Positions 47,162 through 55,000 of a DNA stretch of 64,000 nt are shown in pieces (within the stretch, counting starts at the first letter, position 1; every line of letters starts with the position of its first letter). The DNA comes from Dyella jiangningensis (GTDB lineage Bacteria > Pseudomonadota > Gammaproteobacteria > Xanthomonadales > Rhodanobacteraceae), in the NCBI RefSeq assembly GCF_003264855.1, contig NZ_NFZS01000001.1, forward strand, positions 1,364,001-1,428,000, written 5' to 3'. The notes beneath the pieces were generated by a model. That model had not been told where the DNA came from. It did not search any database and worked only from the letters and a program-made list of their open reading frames with translations. Position numbers and translations under genes: made by a program.

Positions 47162-48079
47162 TCAGCGCGGGTAGCGCGCCATGATTTCGTGCGCCTGGCG
47201 CGTGAGCGCCACGGCCTGGTCGAACGGACGCAGCCACATGTTGCGGCCGAACATCACGCCGCTGGCGCCGCTCTGCATGTAGAACTCCACCTTGCGCAGC
47301 ACGGCATCGTCGTCGTCGTTCTTCTCGCCGCCGGAGAACAGCACCATCGTGCGGCCGGCCGAACGCACCACGCGCGCGCAGCGGGCACCGGCGTCTTCCT
47401 GCAGCTTGTCGTACGGCGCCGGCACATTGGCCACGCTGTCGTTGGGCTCATGCAGCTTCACGATGTCAGCGCCCAGTTCCAGCGCCACGCGCGCGGCGTA
47501 GTCCTGTGCGAACAGCGTGTTGGTGCCGCCCTTGGCGTTCACTGCGCTGCCGCGGGGGTACGACCACAGCACCAGCGGCATGCCGAAGCGCTCGCAATCC
47601 CGGCGCACCTTCTCGAACTGGCGGAATTCGTCGTGCTGGCGCGGCGAGCCCACGTACATGGTGTAGCCCACCGCATCGGCGCCCAGGCGCACCGCGTCTT
47701 CCACCGAGGCGAACAACGGTGACGTCGCTTCCGCATCGCTGGGGATATTGGTCTTGCCGTTGAGCTTGAGGATCAGCGGCACGCGGCCGCAGTACTCGGT
47801 CATGTACTTCTCGGCCAGGCCAATGCCCAGCGCGATGGCGGAAAAGCCGCCGGCCTCCGCGAGCTCGAACTGATAGCTCGGATCAACAGCCGGCGGATGG
47901 GGAAAGAAATCGGTCGGCCCGTGCTCCAGGCCCTGGTCCAGCGGCAATACCAGCAACGAACCGTTGCGCGGGCCGCTGCCGTACAGCAGGCGCCACAGAC
48001 GGGTGCGCTTGCCATGCGAGAGGGGCAACGAAGCCAGCTTGCTGGAGGAGAACGAAGGTGCTTGCAAGTTGTGTTTCAT
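47162..48079 (-). CDS. Class I fructose/tagatose-bisphosphate aldolase (FbaB/DeoC type)
   Basis: A 305-residue aldolase of the archaeal-type class I (FbaB/LsrF) family. LLVLPLDQGLEHGP holds Asp48, ADIVKLHEPND holds the probable Schiff-base Lys208, and SGGEKNDDDDAVLRKV and GASGVMFGRNMW are the phosphate-binding segments. The reaction would be cleavage of a ketose 1,6-bisphosphate into two triose phosphates. Next to AgaS-like and PfkB genes it most likely splits tagatose 1,6-bisphosphate, a role filled by class II AgaY in enterics. It is the first gene of the minus-strand transcript that includes the regulator. Confidence 0.9.
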   Translation of the reverse strand: MKHNLQAPSFSSSKLASLPLSHGKRTRLWRLLYGSGPRNGSLLVLPLDQGLEHGPTDFFPHPPAVDPSYQFELAEAGGFSAIALGIGLAEKYMTEYCGRVPLILKLNGKTNIPSDAEATSPLFASVEDAVRLGADAVGYTMYVGSPRQHDEFRQFEKVRRDCERFGMPLVLWSYPRGSAVNAKGGTNTLFAQDYAARVALELGADIVKLHEPNDSVANVPAPYDKLQEDAGARCARVVRSAGRTMVLFSGGEKNDDDDAVLRKVEFYMQSGASGVMFGRNMWLRPFDQAVALTRQAHEIMARYPR

Positions 48080-48135
48080 TTCGAATACCGTGGTATTGAG
48101 GTTTCGTTAGATTTCGTTTTACATCATATTTCATC
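48074..48135. promoter_or_regulatory. Divergent promoter with AgaR-like repeats and a palindrome
   Basis: The 58-bp gap between the divergent aldolase and SIS genes, with the first bases of the aldolase gene, contains TTTCATTTCG (48074-48083), TTTCGTT (48102-48108), TTTCGTT (48112-48118) and TTTCATC (48129-48135). The middle two are 10 bp apart. The E. coli AgaR consensus is built from TTTCRTTTYRTTT repeats, so these look like operator half-sites. Between them lies a perfect palindrome AATACC-GT-GGTATT (48084-48097), a separate possible operator. Core promoter hexamers are poor and overlap the repeats. Confidence 0.75.
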
Positions 48136-48137
48136 AG

Positions 48138-49343
48138 ATGACCATGCCTGTCAAACACGCCGCGAACGTTTCGATGCTGGAATCCCTGCAAGCCGCCCCC
48201 GCTTTCGAACAGCAGCGGCTGGGCTATGCGGACACGCTGCGCGAGATCCTCCAGCAGCCCGCCACCTGGCGTGATACGGCCGCGCGTCTCGCCGATGCGG
48301 GCATGCGCTCGATGCTGAAATCGCTGCTTGCCGCGCAGCCCGCACACATCGTGCTGACCGGTTCGGGCAGCTCGGTCTACGTGGGCGAGTGCGTGGCGCC
48401 GGTGCTGCAGGCGGCGCTGGGCGTTCCCTGCATGGCCATTCCCGCCGGCACGCTGCTGACCTCGCGTCGCGGCGTCATGCCGGGTGGGCGCGGCCTGCTG
48501 ATATCGATTGCGCGCTCGGGCGACAGCCCCGAAAGCACGGGCGTGGTCGACCAGGTGCTGGCGGCGGAGCCGGGCTATGCGCACCTCGCGGTCACCTGCA
48601 ACGCGCAGGGCAAGCTGGCGACGCGCTACCGCGACGAACCACGCATGCACGTGCTGCAGTTGGACGAGCGCACCAACGACCGCAGCCTGGTGATGACCAG
48701 CAGCTTCACCAACCTGTTGCTGGGCTGCAGCGGGCTGCGCCATGGCGCATCGAACGAAGGCGACGCGCGCCTGGCCGATGCGGCCGCCGCTGTCGCCGGC
48801 CAGGTGTTCGCACGTTACGGCGATGCATTGGCGCATGCCGCAGGGCAGGCCGCGCCTGCGGCCGTGTACCTCGGCAGCGGCGCGGCGCTGGGCGCGGCGC
48901 GCGAATCGGCACTGAAGATGCTGGAGATGTCCGGCGGCGCCGTGCGCGTGTTGTCGGAAACCTTCCTCGGCCTGCGCCACGGCCCGATGTCGTGGCTGGA
49001 CGAGCACTGCCTCGTCGTCGCGTTCCTTTCCGGTGAGCCGGGTGTGCGCGGGTACGAGTACGACCTGTTGCGCGAGCTCAATCGCAAGCGCCTGGGTGGC
49101 ACACGCGTGGTGGTCGGCGAGTCCATTCCCGAAGACGTGATCGGACCCCATGGCATCGCCATTGACCTGCCGGGCCTGTATGCGCTGGAGGAAGCGCAGC
49201 AGCAGATGGTCCACGTCGTGGTTGGTCAGCTGCTCGCGTTCTTCCGCTGCCTGGCGCTGGAACAGCGACCCGATGCACCCGCGCAGGGCGTGCTTACGCG
49301 CGTGGTGGAATCCTTCGCCATCCACGCCGAGGGCGACGCATGA
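48138..49343 (+). CDS. agaS: SIS-domain sugar isomerase/deaminase, AgaS-like
   Basis: A 401-residue protein with two SIS domains. SIS 1 contains HIVLTGSGSSVYVGECVAP, and SIS 2 contains VYLGSGAALGAARESALKML then SGGAVRVLSETFLGLRHGPM. The LRHGP motif and overall length suit AgaS, which converts galactosamine-6-phosphate to tagatose-6-phosphate and ammonia. ATG 48138 is used; ATG 48144 is two codons inside. The stop overlaps the next kinase gene. It is the first gene of the plus-strand operon. Confidence 0.88.
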   Translation: MTMPVKHAANVSMLESLQAAPAFEQQRLGYADTLREILQQPATWRDTAARLADAGMRSMLKSLLAAQPAHIVLTGSGSSVYVGECVAPVLQAALGVPCMAIPAGTLLTSRRGVMPGGRGLLISIARSGDSPESTGVVDQVLAAEPGYAHLAVTCNAQGKLATRYRDEPRMHVLQLDERTNDRSLVMTSSFTNLLLGCSGLRHGASNEGDARLADAAAAVAGQVFARYGDALAHAAGQAAPAAVYLGSGAALGAARESALKMLEMSGGAVRVLSETFLGLRHGPMSWLDEHCLVVAFLSGEPGVRGYEYDLLRELNRKRLGGTRVVVGESIPEDVIGPHGIAIDLPGLYALEEAQQQMVHVVVGQLLAFFRCLALEQRPDAPAQGVLTRVVESFAIHAEGDA

Positions 49344-50266
49344 AACCGGTGCTGGTCGCCGGCGAGATCAATGCCGACCTGGTGTTCACCGGGTGCAACG
49401 AACTGCCGGCGTTCGGTCGTGAAGTATTGGTGGAAGGCTTTCGCCAGGGACCGGGCAGCTCGTCGATGATCTGCGCGATGGGCATGGCGAAGCTGGGCGA
49501 CAGCGTGCTGTTTGCCGGGGTCGCCGGCCAGGATAGCTGGGGCGACTATTGCGTCGACGCACTGCGTGGTGCGGGCATCGATACGCATGCGGTGCGACGT
49601 GATGCGACGCTGCGCACGGGCCTGACCGTGGCCTTGTCGGCAGCGCACGATCGCGCGCTGGTGACCTATACCGGCGCCATCGCCGCGCTGCGCGCCGAAG
49701 ACATCGGCGACGATCTGTTGAAGCAGGCCGGCCACCTGCATGTGTCCTCGTATTACCTGCAGCAGGGGTTGCAAGCCGGACTGGGCGCATTGCTGACGCG
49801 AGCACGTGCGTGCGGCGTCAGCACATCGCTCGATCCCGGCTTCGATCCGGCGCAGCAGTGGGGAAGCGCGCTGCGCGAATTGCTTCCCTTGCTCGATGTG
49901 TTCCTGCCGAACGCACTGGAAGCCTGCGCCATCAGTGGCGCGGCCACTCCGCAACAAGCACTGCAGGCCTTTGCGAATGGCGTGACGCGCACGGTGATCA
50001 AGTGCGGCGCCGAGGGCGCCATGACGCTGGGCGACGATGGCGAAGTGCTGGCGGTGCCGGCCATTCGCGTCGATGCGGTCGACAGCACCGGCGCAGGCGA
50101 TTCCTTCGACGCCGGCTTCCTGCATGCATGGCGACGTGGATTGCCGCTGCGTGAAAGCCTGCGTTGGGGCGCCGCGAGCGGCGGCCTTTCCACGCGCGGC
50201 GTTGGCGGCACCGCAACGCAGGCTGACGAAGCGGATGTGCAGCGCCTGCTGGCAGGAACGCGATGA
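49340..50266 (+). CDS. PfkB-family carbohydrate kinase (ribokinase-like)
   Basis: A 308-residue PfkB kinase. VLVAGEINADLVFTGCNELP and GPGSSSMICAMGMAKLGDSV form the N-terminal signature; DAVDSTGAGDSFDAGFLHAW holds the catalytic Asp and anion hole. ATGA overlaps link it to the SIS gene and to the following kinase gene. In the proposed route it would phosphorylate the entering amino sugar, as AgaK does in Shewanella, although AgaK there belongs to the ROK family. A different sugar (for example a ketose or 2-keto-3-deoxy acid) cannot be ruled out. Confidence 0.88.
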   Translation: MKPVLVAGEINADLVFTGCNELPAFGREVLVEGFRQGPGSSSMICAMGMAKLGDSVLFAGVAGQDSWGDYCVDALRGAGIDTHAVRRDATLRTGLTVALSAAHDRALVTYTGAIAALRAEDIGDDLLKQAGHLHVSSYYLQQGLQAGLGALLTRARACGVSTSLDPGFDPAQQWGSALRELLPLLDVFLPNALEACAISGAATPQQALQAFANGVTRTVIKCGAEGAMTLGDDGEVLAVPAIRVDAVDSTGAGDSFDAGFLHAWRRGLPLRESLRWGAASGGLSTRGVGGTATQADEADVQRLLAGTR

Positions 50267-51195
50267 TCACCGTCGCCGGCTTCAACACCGCGATCGATCA
50301 CCTGTTCCTGCTCGATGCGTTGGTGCCCGGCGCCGTGCAGCGCGCATTGCGCGCAGAACTTTACCCCGGCGGCAAAGGCCTGCACGTGGCGCAGACCATC
50401 GCCGCGCTGGGCGAACGCGTGCAACTGGTGGGGCTTACCGATGCCACGCATCGCAACCTGATCACGCGCCGCATGGCCGAACGCGGCGTGCTGTTCCATG
50501 GCGTCGAGATCGACCAGCCGCTGCGCACCTGCATTGCCGTGCGCGAGCGCGAAGGACGCTTCACCGAGCTGCTGAGCCCTGGCCCGAACGTGCCCGCGTC
50601 TACGCGAGAGCAATTGCTGCGCACGTGGTCACGCTGCGCTGAAGAGAGCGAACTGCTGGTGATGTCCGGCAGCCTGCCACGCGGTTTCGGAGCGGATACC
50701 TACGCGCTGATGGTGCGCCAGGCGGCCGGCATGGGCGTGCCATGCCTGGTCGATGCCAGCGGCGATGCCTTGCGCCACGCGGCGGATTCCGAAGCGCGGC
50801 TGCTCAAACCCAACCGCGACGAAGCTTCCGATCTCACGGGATTTCCGGTGCGCACGTTGAAAGATGCCGCCGATGTCGCGCGTGCACTCCATGCGCAAGG
50901 CATCGCGCAGCCGGTGGTGACGCTGGGCGCCGAAGGTGCGGTGGCTTTCGACGGCTGCGCCGCGTGGCACGCATCGATCACCGTGACGCATAGCGCGAAC
51001 ACCGTGGGTTCGGGCGATTGCCTGCTGGCGGGCTTGGCGGTCGCGCTCAAGCGCGGCGAGCCGTTGGATGAGGCGTTGGGCCTGGGCGTGGCCTGCGGCG
51101 CGGCGAATGCGATGGATGAAGAAACGGGCTACGTGCGGCGCGAGTGCGTGGACGCGTTGCTGGGCCAGGTACGGGTGCGGAGGCTGGACGGTTGA
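50263..51195 (+). CDS. PfkB-family phosphosugar kinase, LacC/FruK-like
   Basis: A 310-residue kinase of the 1-phosphofructokinase/tagatose-6-phosphate kinase branch. It begins ITVAGFNTAIDHLFLLDALV and has LYPGGKGLHVAQTIAALGER, LLSPGPNVPASTREQLL, VMSGSLPRGF and the catalytic SANTVGSGDCLLAGLAVAL, where the usual GAGD is GSGD as in many FruK/LacC proteins. Tagatose-6-phosphate to tagatose-1,6-bisphosphate is the fitting reaction. It overlaps the previous gene by ATGA and ends 162 bp before the glycosidase start. Confidence 0.87.
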   Translation: MITVAGFNTAIDHLFLLDALVPGAVQRALRAELYPGGKGLHVAQTIAALGERVQLVGLTDATHRNLITRRMAERGVLFHGVEIDQPLRTCIAVREREGRFTELLSPGPNVPASTREQLLRTWSRCAEESELLVMSGSLPRGFGADTYALMVRQAAGMGVPCLVDASGDALRHAADSEARLLKPNRDEASDLTGFPVRTLKDAADVARALHAQGIAQPVVTLGAEGAVAFDGCAAWHASITVTHSANTVGSGDCLLAGLAVALKRGEPLDEALGLGVACGAANAMDEETGYVRRECVDALLGQVRVRRLDG

Positions 51196-51357
51196 TGCGC
51201 CCGTAGAACAAGCCACGGTCGCGAAAAGCCGCGGCCTATCGATGACTTTCGTGCTGCGGGGAAGGCAGCCGGCAACGACACAAGCGAGGTGGATGGCATG
51301 AACGGAGTGGTTGGGGGAGGCCGCAACAGCGGCGTCGTGCAGGGCAGGAGCGCGGCC

Positions 51358-53349
51358 ATGCGTACAGAGGGTCGGTGGTCATCCATGCCGGCACGCCTGG
51401 GCATCGCGATGGCTTGCGCATTCTGCGTGGCCACGGGCGCTGCTTCGGCCGCACTGGCCGGCACGACCTTCGGCAACGCGTCCATCGACGTGCGCTGGAA
51501 CCTCGCCGACGGCAAGCTGGCCGACATGGTGGTGCGCGACCGCATCAATGCGCTCGACATCCCGGTCGGCCAACCATTCGTGCTCACCTATCGCGACGGC
51601 CGCAAGCTCGACACCACGCAACTGAAGCTGCTGTCGGCGCCGAAGGAGAGCAAGCTCAAGGCCGACCCCAAGGCTTCGCGCGAAGCCGAACGTGTGCCAG
51701 GCCGCGCCATCAGCGCCACCTTCGGCGACGCCGACGGCCACCTGCGCATCGAATGGCAGTGGGTGCAGCGCCAAGGTTCGGATTATCTGCGCGAGATCGT
51801 AACGGTCACCGCGCTCAAGCAGGACGAGGACATCTCGCGTGTCGACCTGCTGCAGGCCAAGGCCGAGAGCACCGAAGTGGTGGGCTCGGTGTCGGGCTCG
51901 CCGGTGGTGGCCGGCCCCGACTATTTCGGCTTCGAACATCCGCTCTCGTCCAGTGAGGCCTGGGGCAATCGCGTCAAGCTGTGGATCGACCGCGGCCTGC
52001 CGCTGCCCAAGGGCCAGTCGATGACCTATTCGGCGGTCGTGGGTGCGACGCACGGCAACCAGCTGCGTCGCGACTTCCTCGCCTATGTGGAGCGCGAGCG
52101 GGCGCATCCCTATCGCACCTTCCTGCACTACAACTCCTGGTATGACATCGGCTACTTCACGCCGTACACCGAGGCACAGGCGCTGGATCGCATCCATGCG
52201 TTCGGCGAGGAGCTCTCGGTCAAGCGTGGCGTGAAGCTTGATTCGTTCCTGTTCGACGACGGCTGGGACGATCGCAGCGGCAGCTGGAGCTTCAGCAAGG
52301 ATTTCCCGCACGGCTTCGCACCGCTGCGCGATGCGGCGGCGAAGTACGGTGCGGCGCCGGGCATGTGGTTGTCGCCGTGGGGCGGCTACGGCCCGCCGAA
52401 GCAGGAGCGCGTGAAGAACGGCCAGGCGAATGGCTACGAGATCATCGACGGCGGCCTCGCGCTGTCCGGTCCGAAGTACTACCAGCGCTTCCATGACGTG
52501 ACGCTGGACCTCGTGCGCAACGACGGCGTCAACCAGTTCAAGTTCGACGGCACCGGCAATGCGGACAAGGTCTTCCCCGGCAGTCGTTTCAGCAGCGATT
52601 TCGACGCCGCCATTGCCTTGATCGACGACCTGCGCAAGGCCAAGCCCGATCTCTACATCAACCTCACCACCGGCACGCTGGCCTCGCCGTTCTGGCTGCG
52701 CTACGCCGATTCCATCTGGCGTGATGGCGAAGACGACTGGCATGCCGGGGTAGGCTCCGAGCGCGAGCGTTGGATCACCTATCGCGACCGCGAGACGTAC
52801 CGCAACATCGTGGTGAAGGGCCCGCTGTTCCCGCTCAATTCGCTGATGCTTCACGGCATCATCTACGCGAAGGAGAACAAGCGACTCAACACCGATCCGG
52901 GGCACGACTTCGCCAACGAAGTGCATTCCTACTTCGGCACCGGCACCCAGCTGCAGGAGCTGTACATCACGCCGTCGCTGCTGGGCAGCGCCGATTGGGA
53001 CATGCTGGCCGAGGCGGCCAAGTGGTCACGCGCCAATGCGCAGGTGTTGAAGGATACGCATTGGGTCGGTGGCGATCCGGGACGTCTGGACGTCTATGGC
53101 TGGGCCGCATGGACGCCAGCCAAGGCCATCCTGACGCTGCGCAATCCCAGCGACCGTCCGCAGCTGGCGGTGGTCGACCTGGCCAAACAGCTCGAATTGC
53201 CCCCGGGCGGTGCGCGGCGGTTCCAGGCGCGCAGCCCATGGCAGGCGGATGCCTCGCAGCCGTCGCGTGAACTGGATGCCGACCACGCCCAGACCATCGA
53301 GCTTGCGCCATTCCAGGTGTTGACGCTGGAGCTGACGCCCAATCACTGA
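51358..53349 (+). CDS. Secreted clan GH-D-like alpha-glycosidase (GH36/GH27-type fold)
   Basis: A 663-residue secreted enzyme. ATG 51358 is chosen because AGGAG lies seven bases upstream and it opens a signal peptide (ARLGIAMACAFCVATGAASA); ATG 51298 and GTG 51289 are in-frame alternatives. After a beta-rich N domain the barrel has RTFLHYNSWYDIGYF, LDSFLFDDGWDD and NQFKFDGTGNADKV, with Asp397 in the KxD position of the GH27/GH36 nucleophile. Later SIWRDGEDDWHAG is the likely acid/base region. Relatives are sometimes labelled enterotoxin by name transfer, which is misleading. Alpha-galactosidase or alpha-N-acetylgalactosaminidase activity is the best guess. Confidence 0.8.
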   Translation: MRTEGRWSSMPARLGIAMACAFCVATGAASAALAGTTFGNASIDVRWNLADGKLADMVVRDRINALDIPVGQPFVLTYRDGRKLDTTQLKLLSAPKESKLKADPKASREAERVPGRAISATFGDADGHLRIEWQWVQRQGSDYLREIVTVTALKQDEDISRVDLLQAKAESTEVVGSVSGSPVVAGPDYFGFEHPLSSSEAWGNRVKLWIDRGLPLPKGQSMTYSAVVGATHGNQLRRDFLAYVERERAHPYRTFLHYNSWYDIGYFTPYTEAQALDRIHAFGEELSVKRGVKLDSFLFDDGWDDRSGSWSFSKDFPHGFAPLRDAAAKYGAAPGMWLSPWGGYGPPKQERVKNGQANGYEIIDGGLALSGPKYYQRFHDVTLDLVRNDGVNQFKFDGTGNADKVFPGSRFSSDFDAAIALIDDLRKAKPDLYINLTTGTLASPFWLRYADSIWRDGEDDWHAGVGSERERWITYRDRETYRNIVVKGPLFPLNSLMLHGIIYAKENKRLNTDPGHDFANEVHSYFGTGTQLQELYITPSLLGSADWDMLAEAAKWSRANAQVLKDTHWVGGDPGRLDVYGWAAWTPAKAILTLRNPSDRPQLAVVDLAKQLELPPGGARRFQARSPWQADASQPSRELDADHAQTIELAPFQVLTLELTPNH

Positions 53350-53406
53350 GTCACGACGTCCGCCGGCGCGTGGCGTCGGCGGACCAGCCGCCCTGGGGAG
53401 GGAGCG

Positions 53407-54900
53407 ATGACCACCTTCGATCCGACACGACGCCAACTGCTGAAAGCCGCCGCCTGGTTGCCGCTGGCATCGGCATGCGGCCGCCTGGCGTTCGCAGCCG
53501 GCGTCGCTCCGAACGCGGCGCAAGCGTCGCTCGTCGTGCGCCCGGGCCGACTGGGCCGCACCGTCAGCGACTCGCTGACCGGCTTCAGCTATGAGACGCA
53601 ACAGCTGGAGAACCCGGCGTTCTTCTCCGCGGACAACCATGCGCTGGTCCGCCTGTTCCGCGAGCTGAGCCCACGCGGCGTGCTGCGTATCGGGGGCAAC
53701 AGCAGTGATTACACGGTGTGGACCGCGTATCGCGGCGAAGTACCCACGCAACGCACGCACAAGGGCGGTCCGCAGCGACCGGTGATGTTGAAGCCGGAGG
53801 CCCTGCATACACTGGCCGGCTTCCTGCGTGCCACCGGCTGGAAGCTGGTGTTCGGCGTCAATCTCAAGATCGGCGTGCCGGCGATGGCCGTGGAGCTGGC
53901 GCAGGCTGTGCGGCAGATCATCGGTGATGACCTCATCGCCATCCAGATCGGCAATGAGGCGAACAACTACGAAGCCGACTACAACGCGTTCGACCAGGCC
54001 TGGACGCCGTATGCGCAAGCCATCCGTGCCGCTGGCGTGCCCGTCGCCGGGCCGGATACCGGCGCGAACACCGACTGGGTGATCGAATACGCGAAGCGCC
54101 ATGCGGGCGAGAACGTGTTCCTCAGCCGCCATTACTATAAGGAAGCCGCGCCGCGCGGTTCCATCGCGGATCTGCTGGCCGGTGACGCGGCGTTCTACAT
54201 CGAGATCGAGCAGGCGATGCGGGCCGCCGACGCGAGCCATTTGCCATTTCGCCTCACCGAAGCCAACTCGTACTACCTTGGCGGCCGCGACGGCGTCAGC
54301 AACGTGTTCGCTTCGGCGCTGTGGGGCGCGGATTTCATGCTCGCCATGGCGCAGCGCGGCGTGGCCGGCATCCATTTTCACGGCGGCACGCTCGACTCGA
54401 TCGAGGCGTCGCTTGGGCGCACGGCCGACGGCTCCACGACGTCCACCGACCAGGCGGCACGCCGTGATGCCGTGACCTCGCGCTATTCGGCCATTGCGGG
54501 CGACGTTGCGTTCGGCTTCCAGCCACGCCCGCTCTACTACGGCATGCAGCTGGCGCAGCAGTTCGCCGGCGCGCAGATGGTAAGCGCCGACTTCGATGTT
54601 GCCGGCGCCAACCTCACCGCCTACGTGGCGAGACGCGAGCGCGCGCTGCTCATCGCCTTGATCAACAAAGACGCCGGTCGTGACGCGACGGTGTCCTTGA
54701 GTGGCCTCCATGGCGGTGGAAAGGGGCGGCTCATGCGGCTGAGCGCACCGGCGCTCGATAGCCGTAACGGCGTGGTTTTCGAGAACGGCACCGACGACGC
54801 GCATGCCGGTCGCAGCGTGGCCGTCGATACGCACGGCCGCTGCAGCGTCGTGCTGCCACGTGGCAGCGCGGCCTTGCTGCATCTGGATCGTTTTGTCTGA
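53407..54900 (+). CDS. GH79-like glycoside hydrolase, exported
   Basis: A 497-residue enzyme with a twin-arginine-like leader (TRRQLLKAAAWLPLASA). The barrel pattern is that of heparanase/beta-glucuronidase enzymes: SYETQQLENPAFFSADN, LRIGGNSSDYTVW, IQIGNEANNYEADY with acid/base Glu184, and FRLTEANSYYLGG with nucleophile Glu285. A small C-terminal beta domain follows. GH79 members release glucuronic acid or 4-O-methyl-glucuronic acid, or cleave glycosaminoglycan-like chains. It lies 57 bp after the GH-D-like gene and 100 bp before the TonB-dependent receptor gene. Confidence 0.83.
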   Translation: MTTFDPTRRQLLKAAAWLPLASACGRLAFAAGVAPNAAQASLVVRPGRLGRTVSDSLTGFSYETQQLENPAFFSADNHALVRLFRELSPRGVLRIGGNSSDYTVWTAYRGEVPTQRTHKGGPQRPVMLKPEALHTLAGFLRATGWKLVFGVNLKIGVPAMAVELAQAVRQIIGDDLIAIQIGNEANNYEADYNAFDQAWTPYAQAIRAAGVPVAGPDTGANTDWVIEYAKRHAGENVFLSRHYYKEAAPRGSIADLLAGDAAFYIEIEQAMRAADASHLPFRLTEANSYYLGGRDGVSNVFASALWGADFMLAMAQRGVAGIHFHGGTLDSIEASLGRTADGSTTSTDQAARRDAVTSRYSAIAGDVAFGFQPRPLYYGMQLAQQFAGAQMVSADFDVAGANLTAYVARRERALLIALINKDAGRDATVSLSGLHGGGKGRLMRLSAPALDSRNGVVFENGTDDAHAGRSVAVDTHGRCSVVLPRGSAALLHLDRFV

Positions 54901-55000
54901 CGACCTTCAGGGGACACCGCATCCGGCGCGGTCGGCATGCGGGGAGAGGGTCTTCCGTAATCAGTGCGATGTCCATCCGAACAACGGGGAGAGTTGCTAC

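Noticed and set aside
51358-53349. Enterotoxin label for the GH-D-like enzyme
   Set aside because: The label stems from name transfer between databases; the protein has a glycosidase barrel with a KxD nucleophile motif and sits in a glycan locus.
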